Shown: piece by piece, positions 43,860 to 54,948 of the stretch
How the letters are laid out: the number at the start of each line of letters is the position of its first letter
Numbering within the stretch: the first letter of the stretch is position 1
Assembly (NCBI GenBank): GCA_025769875.1
Contig: JAGFNK010000319.1
Location: 1 to 61,002, forward strand
Direction of reading: 5' to 3'
DNA: 61,002 nt
Source of the DNA: Russula earlei
Taxonomy: Eukaryota; Basidiomycota; Agaricomycetes; Russulales; Russulaceae
The notes under the pieces: model-generated
Database searches by the model: none
What the model saw: only the letters and a program-made list of their open reading frames with translations
Told to the model about the DNA's origin: nothing
Made by a program: the position numbers and the translations under genes

Positions 43860-44232
43860 AGCTTGGTGGATGTTGTACTCTTTGCTTGGATGCATGATGG
43901 ATGGCATTGGAAGGCAGTATGAATTTGTTGGTCAACAAGGGGTTCCTCCTTATCCATGGTGTCACAAAATATTAATGCTGCTACATCCTTGAAAGATGGT
44001 TCCTCATTTTCCAGGAAGGTGAGGGCTTTTATCATTCCTCTGCATGTACAGTGAGGTGATGGGACTGTTATAAAGGGTTGTGTCATTATACATGTTGCTG
44101 GGCAATTCTGCAAGGTGATAGTGTCATTGGTCCAATTGATGTCCAGGTTGTGATGTCTTAGCCAGTCAGTGCCTAGGATAATATCATGGTCTCCTATGTT
44201 GGTAACAAGGAATTCTGCCTGTTTGTCATGTG
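43860..44232 (-). pseudogene. Ty3/gypsy protease C-terminal part and linker
   Basis: The reverse frame has EFLVTNIGDHDIILGTDWLR, the conserved gypsy protease end (ILG.DWL), followed by a linker to RT (FLENEEPSFKDVAALIF). It was contiguous with the protease start at 45174-45473 before LTR C inserted at 44233-45121. Confidence 0.75.
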
Positions 44233-44337
44233 TGTTATGGCATTGCGGCTGTTGGAGCATTAGCTCAGAGTTCAGTGGGGCCAAGTCTCTGTGACTTGGT
44301 TCAAGGGTTCAGTGGGGCCAGCTCAAAGAGATGTTGG

Positions 44338-44645
44338 ATATACAATCTGTCATATAGATTAATCCACCTCACTGTACCCAAGGCTAGGTAGCTCAGTGGT
44401 TAGAGCACCTGGTATATATCCGGGAGGTCCTGGGTTCAATCCCCAGTCTGGCTATTTTCTTAATTGCACCAGGATATAGGGAATCATGTGAGCACATGTC
44501 AACCCCCTCCTCTGAGGTCCCCAGGTTGGGTCACATAGTGTTGAACCCACAAGTCAGACCCAAGAGGGTGGCAATGACTAAGCACCTCCTGTGAGGTCCC
44601 TCTATCTGTGGTTGCATTTCACAACAAGAGACCGGATCAAGAATT
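44338..44645 (+). mobile_element. SINE-like insert with tRNA-related head
   Basis: An extra block within LTR C, absent from the other C copy. A tRNA-like sequence lies 44 bp from its left edge, followed by about 190 bp of unrelated sequence. It looks like a tRNA-derived SINE, although I could not fix a TSD or a tail, and a stray tRNA pseudogene is the alternative. Confidence 0.4.
44382..44454 (+). tRNA. tRNA-like sequence, probable pseudogene or SINE head
   Basis: 73 nt fold as a full cloverleaf. The acceptor GGCTAGG pairs with TCTGGCT (three G-U pairs), the D stem is GCTC/GAGC, the anticodon stem CCTGG/CCGGG, the variable loop AGGTC, and the T stem CTGGG/CCCAG with loop TTCAATC. The discriminator is A. 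A-box TAGCTCAGTGG and B-box GGTTCAATCC match the Pol III consensus, and TTTT follows at 44455. The anticodon loop is TATATAT, so position 33 is A instead of the near-universal U. That argues against a working tRNA. The nominal anticodon would be TAT. Confidence 0.5.
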
Positions 44646-45173
44646 TAGCGTCTCAAGACTAAGTCAGACAATGACTCAGCCCACAGACAGAGTCAATCTT
44701 CTGGTTTCACAGAAGAGGAGGGCAATGAGAGAGAGACAGAGGAGGAAGAGGAACACAAGGGTTCCTTGAGGTGTGCTCAGGTCAAGCAGAGTATAAGCCA
44801 GCACAAGCAAGTTGTGATTTGAGAGAGGATACAGGGCAAAGGATGTGACAGGAAATGGGACAAAGCTAAGCTTGGAGCATTCCCCAGCTCTTACAGGCAC
44901 TTAAATACTGTATCTAGTGAGGCTGTACAGTACCATATGGGGAACAATAGATGATAGTGAGCCAATAGCAAAAAGGAGCTTTAAACAAATAGATGAAACA
45001 CAAAAGGTAAAACACAAGGGACCATCCGCATCAAGGGATGAAACAGTAACCAAGGGAAATGGGGGTGATGTAGTAGAAGTAGAAACAAGGGTTAGAGACA
45101 AAACAAGGGGAGATCACAACAATGTGTGCCTCCCATTGCTTTTATCTGAAGTTGCTGATGGTGCTATATCTGA

Positions 45174-45473
45174 TTAAACCATTGGTGTTGTGGTGCCATC
45201 CACATTCTGTGCTGGTAGGGGCTTTTTCAAGCTACAAAGGTGGAGGTTATGTTGGTTCACGAATTTTTCATGGATTATCATTCCCTCTGCCCTGCTGTCT
45301 ATAAGGGCACTTGCACCAATTTCCTTGGCACTGATTTTCCCCACAAGTGTTACTTTCAAGGCTATGGAAGGGGATCTTTTATTCTTTGTAAAGAATTTGG
45401 GGTAATTGATTTGTATGGGTATAGTGGCAATCTGTACCATATTCCTTAGCAGTGCACTAAGGGGTTCTATCAA
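45174..45473 (-). pseudogene. Ty3/gypsy aspartic protease, N-terminal part
   Basis: The reverse frame reads VGKISAKEIGASALIDSRAE: the active-site ALIDSGA motif with Gly changed to Arg. FVNQHNLHL follows. The changed residue alone should kill the protease. The frame to its right (zinc knuckle) is offset by a stop or frameshift near 45470. Confidence 0.7.
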
Positions 45474-46116
45474 AAATCCATAGGAGCAGAATGTGGATGC
45501 AGAATGCTAGCAGCAAGACTCTCTTGCCAAGTTACAAGGGATGCAATAGGAACTGGGTCAGTTTCTTTCTGTTCAGGTTGTTCTTCCTGAATGGTAGCTA
45601 AATGGACTGCTGTCTGTGAGGACTGTCTGGGGCAGTGAGCATGAGCAGCAGCTTTCTTAGACCTGCAGTCCTTAGCCATGTGGTTGGGTTCACCACAGTA
45701 GTAGCATAGCTTCAGTTTAGTGTGGCATAGTTTCTCAGCCTTTGTGAGAGTGTTACATGGAGGGTTGCTGTTCCAACACTTTCACTTGGTTCCCCTTGAT
45801 AGAGATTGATTTCTACTGGGATATCTGGGTCATTAGTGGTTAGTCCCCTAGCTTGTATGGTTGGTTTCCCTGTACAGAATGATGGTGACATCCACATGTG
45901 ATATACTTGATCAAACTTGTGTGCCTTCTTTACCAGTGCTGCTAAGGTAGTGGGGGCAGGTGTTATACCCAATATCTTTGTGTGAATCCCTTGGTTTAAA
46001 TTTTGGTGGAAGGCAAACATTTTGGTGTTTTCATCTGCTTGTGATTGGGTCACATGATGGGACCACTTCTGGTACCATTCATTGAACAGAGTGTTGCCTT
46101 GTTGAAGGGAGTGCAT
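45470..46116 (-). pseudogene. Ty3/gypsy Gag C-terminal half with zinc knuckle
   Basis: The reverse frame holds LFNEWYQKWSHHVTQSQADE and AFHQNLNQGIHTKILG, typical of the retrotransposon capsid end. After a shift it has the CCHC knuckle CYYCGEPNHMAKDC (45662-45705). The N-terminal half continues at 50560 beyond the foldback insertion, which split the gene at a TA (46117-46118). Confidence 0.78.
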
Positions 46117-46118
46117 TA

Positions 46119-46786
46119 CTGTCGTTTTCACGTGACCTTGCACTTGCCATTTTTGGATGTCATTTCAAGTGCGAAAATAAAACTGCTATATCTCAACAGT
46201 TTCTCAACAGATTGCCTTGAAACTTTGACAGTAGAACCTTATATGTTGTATCTAGGTGCAGCTAAAATATGGGAGCCTAATATTTAATTCTTGAAATGTC
46301 GATTTTCGGGTGGTGACATGAGTGCAAAACTTTGAACTGCCATATCTCAACTGTTTCTGAACCGATTGACTTGAAACTTCGACAGTGGGATCCCATGTAC
46401 TGTATCTAGGTGCAGCCCAAGAGTTGGGGTCTGATTCTTAGTTTTTGAAGTTTCGGTTTTTGGGTGTGATCTGAGTTCGAAATTTCGATCTGCCATATCT
46501 CAACCATTTCTCAATAGATTGCCTTGAAACGTGGACAGTGGGACCTTATATACTGTATCTAGGTGCAGCGAAAATATGGGAGCCTAATATTCAGTTTTTG
46601 AAGTTTCGATTTTTGGGTGCCGAGCTGCATGCGAAATTTTGTACTGCCATGTCTCAACCATTTCTCAATGGATTGTCTTGAAACTTGGACAGTGGAACCT
46701 CATGCACTGTAGCTAGATGTTTCACTCATTGGATGTTCACGTTTTGGGGTGCCAACCCCAAGCATGATAATATTACATTATCCCTA
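46119..46786 (+). repeat. Unit F, left end of foldback element
   Basis: About four subrepeats, each starting CTGC(T/C)ATATCTCAAC and holding TTGAAAC.T.GACAGTGG and TCTAGGTGCAGC. It ends in CCCCAAGCATGATAATATTA. The inverse unit is at 49340-50559, split by LTR D, and a third copy is at 2933-3614. Confidence 0.75.
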
Positions 46787-47850
46787 CAGCTGAATCCATC
46801 CATGATATGATATGACTATTACAACTGTACCACGTGAGAAGGGCACACTTAAGTTCATGGGGCTGGACAAGGACTGAGGGAAGAGTGAAAGAGACAAAAT
46901 TGAAATGATGATGTGAGGCGTGCGTCGAGGCAGCAATAGGCATCGGCACGGGTACATGTGCGTGTAGCTTCTTCAGTGAGTCTTCGGCCTCGCACGCACG
47001 TGGTCACATTGTCGCAAAGGGGGGTGTGCACGTTCTGAGGTGTTGCCATGCGTTGGAACGCAGGCACAGTGTGGGGAAGCAGGAGGGAGGAGTGTGCTTG
47101 CGTCATGTGTCAAATGTGTCATCGCGATGTGGTGTTGCCAGGCATCGGCCGTGTTGCTGATATTGGTGCTGCTGCTGCTGCTGTTGTTGTTGATCCTGGT
47201 GCTGCTGTCATGGCAGAGGCTGAGGCGTGGTCATTTGAGGCAATGGGGTGGCGAGAGGCAAGGGCGTAGGCAATGGCGTTATGGAAAGGCGTGAGCATCT
47301 GAGGGGGTGACTTACGTGTTGCTCGTGCTGTCATCATATGGGCGCGGCGACAAGGTCTTCGCCACTGCAGGTGATGGCAGCGCTCATGGGTGAGATTGTA
47401 CATATGGATGGGGATGCGGTGGAAGGGGAGGAGTGGTGCGGTGTGGTGCTTGCATCGGCGACTTCTCCTGTGGCGACATCGTGGTGGCGGCTGGTGATCT
47501 TTCTGCGGGGCGGCGTCGAGGTAATGATGGGCGATGCTGGACATGCGGGAACTGCAGGGACGATGGGAGCGGGCGATGTGAAGGCGTGACATTTTGGCAA
47601 CCATACCCGCTGTTACGGGGCAGGGTGGGGAATGCGGCGGCATAGGTTTTGCCTGGAGTCGCATAGAAGCGCGGCTGTGTGCATGCATACGTTGGGCAGC
47701 AGAGAGGTGATGTCGTGCTGGGCGGGAGAGCGGGTAAATGCGCGCACGCACCGAGGGGGTCCAGGGGGTGTGATCCATTCGTCGTGAAGGGAAGTAGGAT
47801 GTTCACATCCTCAGAAAGCGCCGAAGAGTGTCCTGCCGGTGAGAAGGGAC

Positions 47851-48254
47851 GAGCGTGACATGTCCACCGTGACGTCGCTCAGAGGTGCCTTGGACTCCGA
47901 TGTTGAGGATGCAAGAAGTAGACCTGTCTCTTCAAAGGTCTCCCGGATTGCCGTCATTTGATACAAATCATCCTGCTTCCTGTTGCAGTTGCCTCCAGGA
48001 GAGACCTGGGTGATATGGACTGGGGGTGGGATCAGCCAAAGGTACAGTGCACGATGTCACCACCACTTGGATAAGCAATACGTAGATTCAAATAGCGTGA
48101 GAATGTGCGAGTAAGCACTCCAAGTGCTAGCATGCACAAGCAAAAATCCGGAACCGTGACTGCGAATACTGAGACTACAGATAGGAAAACAAGAGAGAGA
48201 CAAGCGATCCGACTTATTCCTACATAGGTCTCCTGGTGCTTTTCTTATAGCTCT
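47851..48254. other. Spacer of foldback element
   Basis: 404 bp between the arms, with no gene and no similarity to other parts of the window that I could see. It contains AGATAGGAAAACAAGAGAG and TAGGTCTCC words. Confidence 0.45.
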
Positions 48255-49617
48255 GTCCCTTCTCACCGGCAGGACACTCTTCGGCGCTTTCTGAGGATGT
48301 GAACATCCTACTTCCCTTCACGACGAAATGGATCACAGCCCCCTGGACCCCCTCAGATGCAGTGCGCGCGTTTACCCGCTCTCCCTGCCCAGGCACGACA
48401 TCACCTCTCTGCTGCCCAACGTAATGCGCGCACACAGCCGCGCTTCTATGTGCAACTCCAGGCAAAACCCATGCCGCCGCGTTCCCCACCCTGCCCCGTA
48501 ACAGCGGGTACGGTTGCCAAAATGTCACGCCTTCACATCACCCGCTCCTGTCGTCCCTGCAGTTCCTGCACGTCCAGCATCGCCCATCATTACCTCGACG
48601 CCGCCCCTGCAGAAAGATCACCAGCCGCCACCATGATGTCGCCACAGGAGAAGTCGCCGATGCAAGCACCATGCCTGCACCACTCCTCCCCTTCCACCGC
48701 ATCCCCATCCATACGTACAACCTCACCCACTGAGCGCTGCCATCACATGCAGTGGTGAAGACCTCGTCGCCTGCGCCCATATGATGACAGCATGAGCAAC
48801 ACGCAAGTCACCCCCTCAGACTGCTCACGCCTTTCCATAACGCCATCGCCTACGCCCTTGCCTCTCACCACCCCATTGCCTCAGACATACCACGCCTCAG
48901 CCTCTGCCATGACAGCAGCACCAGGATCAACAACAACAGCAACAGCAGCAGCACCAATATCAGCAACACGGCCAACGCCTGGCAACACCATGTCGCGACG
49001 ACACATTTGACACACAACGCAAGCACACTCCTCCCTCCTGCTTCCCTGCACTGTGCCTGCATTCCAACTGCATGGCAACACCTCAGAACATGCACACCCC
49101 CCTTTGCGACAATGTGACCACGCGCGCACAAGGCCGAAGACTCACTGAAGAAGCTACATGCACATGTACCCGTGCCGATGCCTATTGCTGCCTCAACACA
49201 CACCTCGCATCATCATTTCAATTTTGTCTCTTTCACTCTTCCCTCAGTCCTTGTCCAGCCCCATGAACTTAAGTGTGCCCTTCTCACGTGGTACAGTTGT
49301 AATAGTCATATCATATCATGGATGGATTCAGCTGTAGGGATAATGTAATATTATCATGCTTGGGGTTGGCACCCCAAAACGTGAACATCCAACAAGTGAA
49401 ACATCTAGCTACAGTGCATGAGGTTCCACTGTCCAAGTTTCAAGACAATCCATTGAGAAATGGTTGAGACATGGCAGTATGAAATTTCGCATGCAGCTCG
49501 GCACCCAAAAATCGAAACTTCAAAAACTGAATATTAGGCTCCCATAATTTCGCTGCACCTAGATACAGTATATAAGGTCCCACTGTCCACGTTTCAAGGC
49601 AATCTATTGAGAAATGG

Positions 49618-50169
49618 TGTTAAGATTCTCTTGACTCTCGAATTGTCGTCTGTTTCTGCTGACTCATCTGTGATTGCTCATATGCCCGCTTATCAATCTG
49701 GCTTAGTGATGGCTTACTGATTGGCTTACTGATCGCTTACTGATTGCTTACTGATTGCTTACAGATTGCTTACTGATTGCTTACTGATTGCTAGGAAAGA
49801 ATGACTCACGCGTGAGTCATTTCTAACATTCTGAATTGCGCTTTCTGTATTTGGATACTACTGGTTCTCAGCTATGTACACCCCGAGTTTCATACGAATC
49901 GGATCAGTAGTTATCGAGATATCGTATAAATAGTCTGTAGTACCAAGAAGTCGAGCCTTACGCTCGACTTACACTTTTCACAAGACAACCATCTTGTCAA
50001 ACGATCTAAAACAAATTATAGTGCAGACTCTACCTGAAAGAGGCCCCTCTCTTTTTCTACATTCAATCTTCCTGAGATAATATCAAAGGGTTCGAAGTCT
50101 AGTGCTTGAACTATATCAAGCAACTCTTTCAAAAGAAGAGTCGGTACTAAGATCTGTCAGATCTTAACA
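49618..50169 (+). mobile_element. Solo LTR, family D, in the right foldback arm
   Basis: 552 bp, TGTTAAGATTC to AGATCTTAACA, with TSD AATGG (49613-49617, 50170-50174). It carries the perfect palindrome ATGACTCACGCGTGAGTCAT at 49801-49820 and an array of GATTGCTTACT units at about 49720-49795. It is one of the youngest D copies (CpGs kept). Confidence 0.94.
49720..49820 (+). promoter_or_regulatory. LTR D enhancer-like array
   Basis: Seven or so near-exact CTTACTGATTG units in tandem are followed by the inverted TGACTCA pair (49801-49820). It lies upstream of the TATA-like CGTATAAATAG near 49923. A tandem array plus bZIP sites is enhancer-like; function is inferred. Confidence 0.5.
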
Positions 50170-50559
50170 AATGGTTGAGATATGGCAGATCGAAATTTCG
50201 AACTCAGATCACACCCAAAAACCGAAACTTCAAAAACTAAGAATCAGACCCCAACTCTTGGGCTGCACCTAGATACAGTACATGGGATCCCACTGTCGAA
50301 GTTTCAAGTCAATCGGTTCAGAAACAGTTGAGATATGGCAGTTCAAAGTTTTGCACTCATGTCACCACCCGAAAATCGACATTTCAAGAATTAAATATTA
50401 GGCTCCCATATTTTAGCTGCACCTAGATACAACATATAAGGTTCTACTGTCAAAGTTTCAAGGCAATCTGTTGAGAAACTGTTGAGATATAGCAGTTTTA
50501 TTTTCACACTTGAAATGACATCCAAAAATGGCAAGTGCAAGGTCACGTGAAAACGACAG

Positions 50560-51290
50560 TAAGGTGTTTGATTCCAACTGTGCGTCTGCTTGGATGAAAT
50601 GATTGGCAAATGCTGTCTTAAAGTCTTGCCAGGAGCCATAATTGATTGGTTGTAAGGCTTGGGCCTTCATTGTTAGTTCCTGAGCCAATGTCCCAATGAT
50701 TCTTGAAGTCTAGTAATCCTCGACATGTCCTATGAGGTAGTACTGATCCTAAGTATGCTAGTTCTGGGAAGTAGCACCATAGGCCAACTATAGATCCTGG
50801 GGGAGATTGGCTACTACTTGAGTGCTCTACCAGAGAAGTAGCAAATGGGATTAAATGAATGGAAGTGGAACTGGAATAGCTGGGGGGAGTAACTGGTAAT
50901 GGGTGGTCTACTTGGGATCCTGAAACTGCAGAAGCAGAGTGGCAGCCTCTTCATCTGTAAGAGGATGCCAGAGTGGTTGATGTGGAAGATGTCTATCTCC
51001 TGGGGTCCACAGGTTTATGCCTGGTGGCATGGGGGGAGTGTTGGGACAATAGTCACAGTTGCACACCTCTCAGAGGCAAAGGCAGACTCCTGGATGAGTT
51101 GGGATGGGAGACCTGCAGGTGATAAGGCTACTGGCTGGGGTCTGTCTTACTACAGGGGTGAGAGCTCAACTGATGGTGGAGAGTCCTTCAGGGACAGGAG
51201 GGCCAGTGTAGACTGCTGGAGGGGGTGAGTACAATCCTGCAGGGTCTACAAGGTTCTGTGGGGCATCAATGATGCCATGGGTCCACGTTA
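50560..51290 (-). pseudogene. Ty3/gypsy Gag N-terminal half
   Basis: The reverse frame 50458-50688 contains ELTMKAQALQPINYGSWQDF and KTAFANHFIQADAQLE, the W..F...F pattern of retrotransposon Gag. Upstream, broken frames are Pro-rich and include PGINLWTPGDRHLPHQPLWH and DEEAATLLLQFQDPK. Several stops occur. Confidence 0.65.
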
Positions 51291-52061
51291 CTTTGATCCA
51301 ATTGTAGATGTATCTTCTTCCTTCTACTTATGCTTATGCCAATTGGAGGGTTGCTTGTCCCCCTTGTGTGGATCTGTTAAGGCAGAGTTGATTGCACTGC
51401 ATGGCAATATGCTCATGCATAAGGGTAAAAAGGGTTAGATAGTATGAGGCCTGGCCCTTCATTAATTCTTGGATGAGGGCATAGTGCTGTGGTAGGATTA
51501 CCTCAGTCCACAGCTTCTCATTGCTGTCAGTGAGGGTGAGGATGCAGATTGGTTGTCCGTCGAAGTCTCTTGAGTTTGAGAGGTGTCAATATAATAATTG
51601 GCATCAGGTGGGTTCAATGAGATGGTTCAGGGTGTTGAGAAAGAGGTCATACTGCACCTGGTTTAGGATTTGACCAAAGGGGGAGGAGGCCTATCAGGTC
51701 TCGGAGAATGTAGGAGTTGTGCAACCAAATGCCAATGTGTTGGCAGTCATAAATGTTGACAATGGACATGGGGGGGGAAGTAAATGTCCCAAAGGGCTGG
51801 GAGGTGATTGAGAATGAGTTCTCTTTGGTGAAGGATGGCATTGTCTTCTGAGTCATACTTGGAGTCATTTGGATTGGGGGAAACTGTGAATTTCAGAGCC
51901 ACTACAGGTACTTTGATTTCATGGTCTAGTGTTACAAGGGTAGTTCTTACTTTTTAAGAACTGTGCACTAGGAGGCTATGTTGATGATACCCAGGTGAAG
52001 GGGATCCAAAGTAAGCAAAGGGTTCAAGGGGAGACAGGGTAGGAAACAAAAGTGAGCTAAG
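51291..52061 (-). other. Degraded coding-like stretch upstream of gypsy gag
   Basis: Reverse frames such as 51647-51868 (ENSFSITSQPFGTFTSPPMS, LIGLLPLWSNPKPG) and a segment with LMKGQASYYLTLFTLMHEHI near 51400-51480 look like former protein, but I recognise no family. It may be the start of the gypsy polyprotein or of another element. Confidence 0.3.
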
Positions 52062-53134
52062 TGTTACCAAGTGGTTTGGGGTCCAGATGATGCCAGAACA
52101 CGTGAACTATGGACTGCATCGTTTGCATCATATGTGCATCAGATCTTGACCATTTGGGTTCTTTGATATTGCATTTGGAACACGTTGATTGTATCTTTCT
52201 GAAGATGTACTGAAGAAGCAATGAGTAGCATTGCTTCTGTCCCAGATGCTCTTGTACTGCCATGTACATCACTTCCCTGATTGGGAAAGTACTTTTGACA
52301 CCAAGATCGCTACTAGGGAAGCACTTAATGCTTCCAGCACCGAGATCATTTTCACAGAATGTTAAGGCTCCAAAGTGCCTTAAATAAGATCAATGGTCGC
52401 ATCTATAAACATGTCCTACCAATGCAGATATGCTTGAGTCAAGCAAGCAATACTTGTGGAGGGGAAGGAATGTTAGATCCTTCTTGAGTATGGCAACAAG
52501 ATGAGAGGGGATCTGCAGATGGGGTGGGAGTCAACTGTTTGGGATTGGCAAACTAAGTTGAGCTTAGGGCTCAACTGCTACAGACTGGGGGCTTTATATA
52601 GCCCTACAGGGATAAGGTTCATGCTACTGTAGTCCTGGTCAGTGCTATAGAAGCAAAAGGCAGCTCATAGAAGCAAGGTTGCTTCTATGTAAACAATCTT
52701 GGTGCTGGAAGCATTAAGTGCTTCCCTAGTAGCAATCTCAGTGTCAAAAGTACGTTTCTAATCAAGGAAGCGACGTACATGGCAGTACAGGAACATCTGG
52801 GACAGAAGCAATGCTACTCATTGCTTCTTCAGTACATCTTCAGAAAGATACGATCAATGTGTTCTGAATGCGATATCAATGGACATAAACAATCAGGCCC
52901 CTTTTACCAACCGAGAATTCTTGAATCTTGAACTTGAACTTGGATTTCAGGATTTTCCGGGAGTGACAGGAGTGACAGGAGTGATGTAAGTGATATGATG
53001 TATATAATAAATTAATATGCATTTTTTTTTGTTGTCATTTGCATATTCACATATTTGGGGTTACACATGATGTGTCAGCGTCAAACTTGGAGTCGAGCAG
53101 TCCAACTTGAGCTCAACATCTGGGTGCTTGCAGC

Positions 53135-54098
53135 TGTCATGAACCATTCTCCAGAGAGGGCCCTTGAAGGACCCTTCCTTATAGGAGGAAACCCAGCCTC
53201 TATGGTGTCACCCTGTTCACTCGAGCAAAAGGGGTGAGTAGAGGTGTCCACAATATTGCGCATGCATTGTCACGCGAGCAATTCTCGGCACAATCGACAT
53301 ACAGCAAGCCCCACTTAGAGGCAACCCTTTTAGCAATAAAAGACAATACTAGGACCTTCCTAGGGACCCTTTAGGATGACTATAAGTGCTCTACAATAGG
53401 CACTAACATAGTATCAAAGACCCCGCAACGCGTTATTAGACTAACTCTAATAACTATAAAATGAACTATAAGGCAATACTAGGGACCTTAATAGAAACAT
53501 TAGGGTCGACTTTAAGGACCCTAATAGAACTATATAAGGGGCCTTATAGAATAACACTGTTCCCCGAACCAGACCACAAGTCCTCAAATGACCAGCACTA
53601 AACTAACTAATAGGGAATGAATCAGGTGTTTGCATGTGTACTAAAACAGCGAACACGTGGACAAGGAAGGCTCTTACTCATCAAGAGAAGCCTTCTTACT
53701 CAGCAGCTTACCAAGCATGACTGAGCATGCTCAGTAAGTGTACTCTAACTTCTTACTCATCACTCTATTGTTCTTGATAACAAGGTTATGACTTGTTCAA
53801 TATTAAGCAGTTCTCTTGTAGTATATAAGCACTCAATAAAGTAGCGGACAGTCCTCAGACTGTCCATTTGTTTACGGCACTCTCCATCCCTGGGATACTC
53901 CTTTAAGGACTGTCCCCTTGTGACTATCCTGGCCTTCTCTCTGCGTGACTGCTCTACTCTCACAGTAACAGTGCCTCTCTGGTATTTGTTACTACTCTGG
54001 ACTCTACTCCTTGCCCACGCTGTCTTGGACGTCTATCGACTCGTCTTCGAGCTTATCCCTCGCTCTTGAACTGGATAGTTCAACAGTGAGTCTTGACA
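53135..54098 (+). mobile_element. Solo LTR, family A, in MITE
   Basis: 964 bp, TGTCATGAACC to GTCTTGACA, with TSD GCAGC (53130-53134, 54099-54103). Confidence 0.94.
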
Positions 54099-54120
54099 GC
54101 AGCCCCATTTTCACCAGAGC

Positions 54121-54948
54121 TGTTATGAACCAAGGCCAGGTCCTGGCCATAGATGGTCCTATTTCACTCAAGAGAGACCTCTCTCACTTTGCATTACCAA
54201 CTCCCTTCCGTTTTCTGGGCTATCCCTCCTGTGGTGCAAGATATCGCTATTGCAAAGGCACTATAACACGACCAGGCACCTGTTTCCTAATCGGGTAATC
54301 ATCGCGTGGCAGCCACATGGTCACCCAGCCACCAGGAACCCGAAACAGTGGCACAAACTCTTAGAAACTGTTGCATAACTCATCTGACATCATCAAGACT
54401 CCAATGACATCATGGCTGACTGAGCGACTCCACAGTGACCTCATAGGCTCACTAAGCGCTCCACAGTGACATCATAATGATGTCATCGCTCCACAATGAT
54501 CAGTAATGCGCTCAGTAAGCCTGAAACTTGACACAAGCAAGTTTATGCCTCTGTAGTCCTATTGGATGGTACCAAAGATTCTAGAATAGTCCCAGTTCTT
54601 TGTAATCGACCCTGTACACTGTATATAAGCCCCAATGAAGTATGGCAGTCGTCAGACTGTCCATTTGTGATACTCTCATCTTCCTGGGTACTCCCCTGCA
54701 ACCACTCAGTCTAAAGTCCTCCCTCGTCCTCAAGGTACTCTTCAACGACCGCCTTGTTTAAAGCCCCTTGTTGCGCTGGCCTCTACTCTTCGCCTCTGTC
54801 TCTTGCAACATGTACCAGTCCCCATCTAGTATCTTCTAGTCGTTTGGCTCGTCCTCCTGTTCAACGCCGTTTACGCCACGTACCATCTGTTCTGACCCTT
54901 GCCCACCTGCTCCTGAGTCCTTAGTGATCAGCAGTACATGTCTTGACA
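54121..54948 (+). mobile_element. Solo LTR, family B, in MITE
   Basis: 828 bp, TGTTATGAACC to ATGTCTTGACA, with TSD AGAGC (54116-54120, 54949-54953). It starts only 22 bp after the end of LTR A. Confidence 0.94.

Larger units (their letters stand above)
44233..45121 (-). mobile_element. Solo LTR, family C, with internal tRNA-like insert
   Basis: Left end TGTTATGGCATTG, right end GATCACAACA, TSD ATGTG (44228-44232, 45122-45126). Compared with 36021-36657 it carries about 300 extra bases (roughly 44338-44645). It splits the gypsy protease. Confidence 0.85.
46119..50559. mobile_element. 4.4-kb foldback element with retroelement-derived arms
   Basis: Inverted arms 46119-47850 and 48255-50559 (the right arm carries LTR D) surround a 404-bp spacer. 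The outermost bases are CTGTCGTTTTCACGTGACC and complement, with TA at both flanks (46117-46118, 50560-50561). Each arm has an outer part, unit F (about 670 bp with ~150-bp subrepeats), and an inner part resembling element J gag and LTR sequence (for example the CTTCTTCAGTGAGTCTTC and TTCTCCTGTGGCGACATC blocks). Apart from LTR D the arms are about 1.73-1.75 kb. ORFs on both strands are mirrored pieces of J gag, not genes. Confidence 0.8.

Noticed and set aside
43677..43922. Forward ORF in the gypsy region
   Set aside because: Lies within the J-like LTR and crosses into gypsy sequence on the opposite strand.
44382..44454. Functional tRNA gene
   Set aside because: A at position 33 of the anticodon loop and location inside a transposable LTR insert argue for a pseudogene or SINE head.
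47119..48758. Host genes in the GC-rich middle of the foldback element
   Set aside because: The ORFs mirror each other in the two arms and resemble J gag nucleotide sequence in shifted frames.
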